From CAYHIN01 sp964356705 (GTDB lineage Bacteria > Patescibacteriota > Microgenomatia > CAZETR01 > Amesbacteraceae): 6,747 bases of DNA. Position numbers and translations under genes: made by a program. This document shows, in pieces, positions 6,275 to 6,747 of this stretch (the stretch's first letter is position 1; each line of letters starts with the position of its first letter). The stretch is from contig CAYHIN010000040.1 in assembly GCA_964356705.1 (NCBI GenBank), positions 1-6,747 on the forward strand, read 5' to 3'. A model generated the notes under the pieces. The model was given only the letters and a program-made list of their open reading frames with translations, made no database searches and had not been told where the DNA came from.

Positions 6275-6301
6275 ACTCCGCAAGTGCGGAGTTTATTTTT
6301 T
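6275..6301 (+). terminator. Intrinsic terminator in the greA leader
   Basis: ACTCCGC (6275-6281) pairs perfectly with GCGGAGT (6286-6292) around an AAGT loop. The stem is followed by a T-rich tract (6292-6301, interrupted by one A). No plus-strand gene ends nearby: the upstream genes are on the other strand. The hairpin lies about 9 bases after the predicted start from the promoter at 6231-6259 and before the greA ATG. There is no A-tract on its other side, so it acts on plus-strand transcripts only. It would stop most transcripts after about 36 bases and limit greA expression. Confidence 0.75.
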
Positions 6302-6319
6302 CTTCACGGGCAATAATTT

Positions 6320-6747
6320 ATGAACAATTCAGTTTTACTGACTCAATCTGGTCTTGACCACCTCAGGGCCGAGTTAGCAGATTTCCAAAATACCAAAAGA
6401 CCAGCCTTGGTAGACCGTCTTTCTCTGGCCCGTTCTATGGGCGATTTGTCAGAAAACAGTGATTACACCAGTGCCAAAGAAGAGCTGGCTTTCATGGACG
6501 GTCGCATCGAAGAATTGGAAGAGTTGATTAGGCACGCCCAAATTCTGACTCCCAAGAGTAATGATGCAGTGGATGTAGGTCATACAGTGACAGTCAAGGT
6601 AGGCGCTACCCAAGCCGCCTTCCGCATAGTAGGCGAGTGGGAAGCCAATCCTTCCGAAAAAAAGATTTCCAACGAGTCTCCCCTAGGAGTCGCTCTCATG
6701 GGTCGCAAAGTCGGTGAAAAAGTCGAAGTGGAAGCCCCCGCCGGCAA
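6320..6747 (+). CDS. greA: Transcription elongation factor GreA, 3' end outside window
   Basis: 142 residues are visible and the frame runs off the right edge, with about 10-20 residues missing from the usual length near 158. GreA binds RNA polymerase through its secondary channel and stimulates cleavage of backtracked RNA. The N-terminal coiled coil begins LTQSGLDHLRAEL (7-19). Its tip has MGDLSENSDY (40-49), with the acidic pair Asp42 and Glu45 corresponding to E. coli Asp41 and Glu44, so it should be catalytically active. The second helix is AKEELAFMDGRIEELE. The C-terminal FKBP-like domain shows FRIVGEWEANP, ISNESPLGVALMGRKVG and the start of the VEAPAG end. It is GreA rather than GreB, judging by the DLSEN tip context and the SPLG motif. 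The ATG at 6320 is preceded by a T-tract terminator and no good Shine-Dalgarno (only a GGG at 6308-6310). Confidence 0.93.
   Translation, partial: MNNSVLLTQSGLDHLRAELADFQNTKRPALVDRLSLARSMGDLSENSDYTSAKEELAFMDGRIEELEELIRHAQILTPKSNDAVDVGHTVTVKVGATQAAFRIVGEWEANPSEKKISNESPLGVALMGRKVGEKVEVEAPAG

Overview
This window most likely comes from a Candidate Phyla Radiation (Patescibacteria) bacterium. Four things point that way. The pseudopilin is of the compact kind common in that group. The tRNA does not encode its CCA end. No gene start has a convincing Shine-Dalgarno sequence. Intergenic gaps are very short. TGA is used as a stop (at 423-425 and 1657-1659), so this is not one of the lineages that read TGA as glycine. 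The placement is inferred from sequence style, since no marker phylogeny could be run.

Layout. The left part (1-4144) is a plus-strand row of envelope and protein-quality genes: the end of a membrane-anchored LytR_C-domain protein, a type IV pilin-like protein, an L,D-transpeptidase of the YkuD family, and a complete ATP-dependent protease Lon. A staphylococcal-nuclease-like reading frame follows, overlapping or abutting the end of lon. It has no normal start codon and an abnormal C-terminal third, so it may be decaying. It meets a minus-strand unit tail to tail with one base between the stop codons. In transcription order that unit is tRNA-Glu(CTC), a 12-helix MFS transporter starting four bases after the tRNA, and a tiny secreted six-cysteine protein. 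The transporter gene is visibly AT-richer than lon. Divergent from the tRNA, greA (cut by the right edge) runs rightwards behind its own promoter.

Regulation is the most interesting part. The lon promoter carries a sequence matching the HrcA operator CIRCE at 15 of 18 bases with the exact 9-base spacer, and it overlaps the -10 box, so lon looks heat-shock controlled. The greA promoter (TTGACA, 17 bases, TACAAT) is followed by a perfect 7-bp hairpin and T-tract before the greA start codon. This is a leader terminator that should yield a short RNA, and it resembles in arrangement the GraL leader of Escherichia coli greA. The pilin promoter and the tRNA/transporter junction both predict mRNAs with almost no 5' leader.

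Together the left genes concern the cell surface (pilus, peptidoglycan cross-linking, LytR_C protein), while lon and greA are stress and transcription housekeeping. No mobile element, CRISPR array or long repeat was seen. No gene-free stretch exceeds 300 bases; the longest is 6177-6319, which holds the greA promoter and leader.
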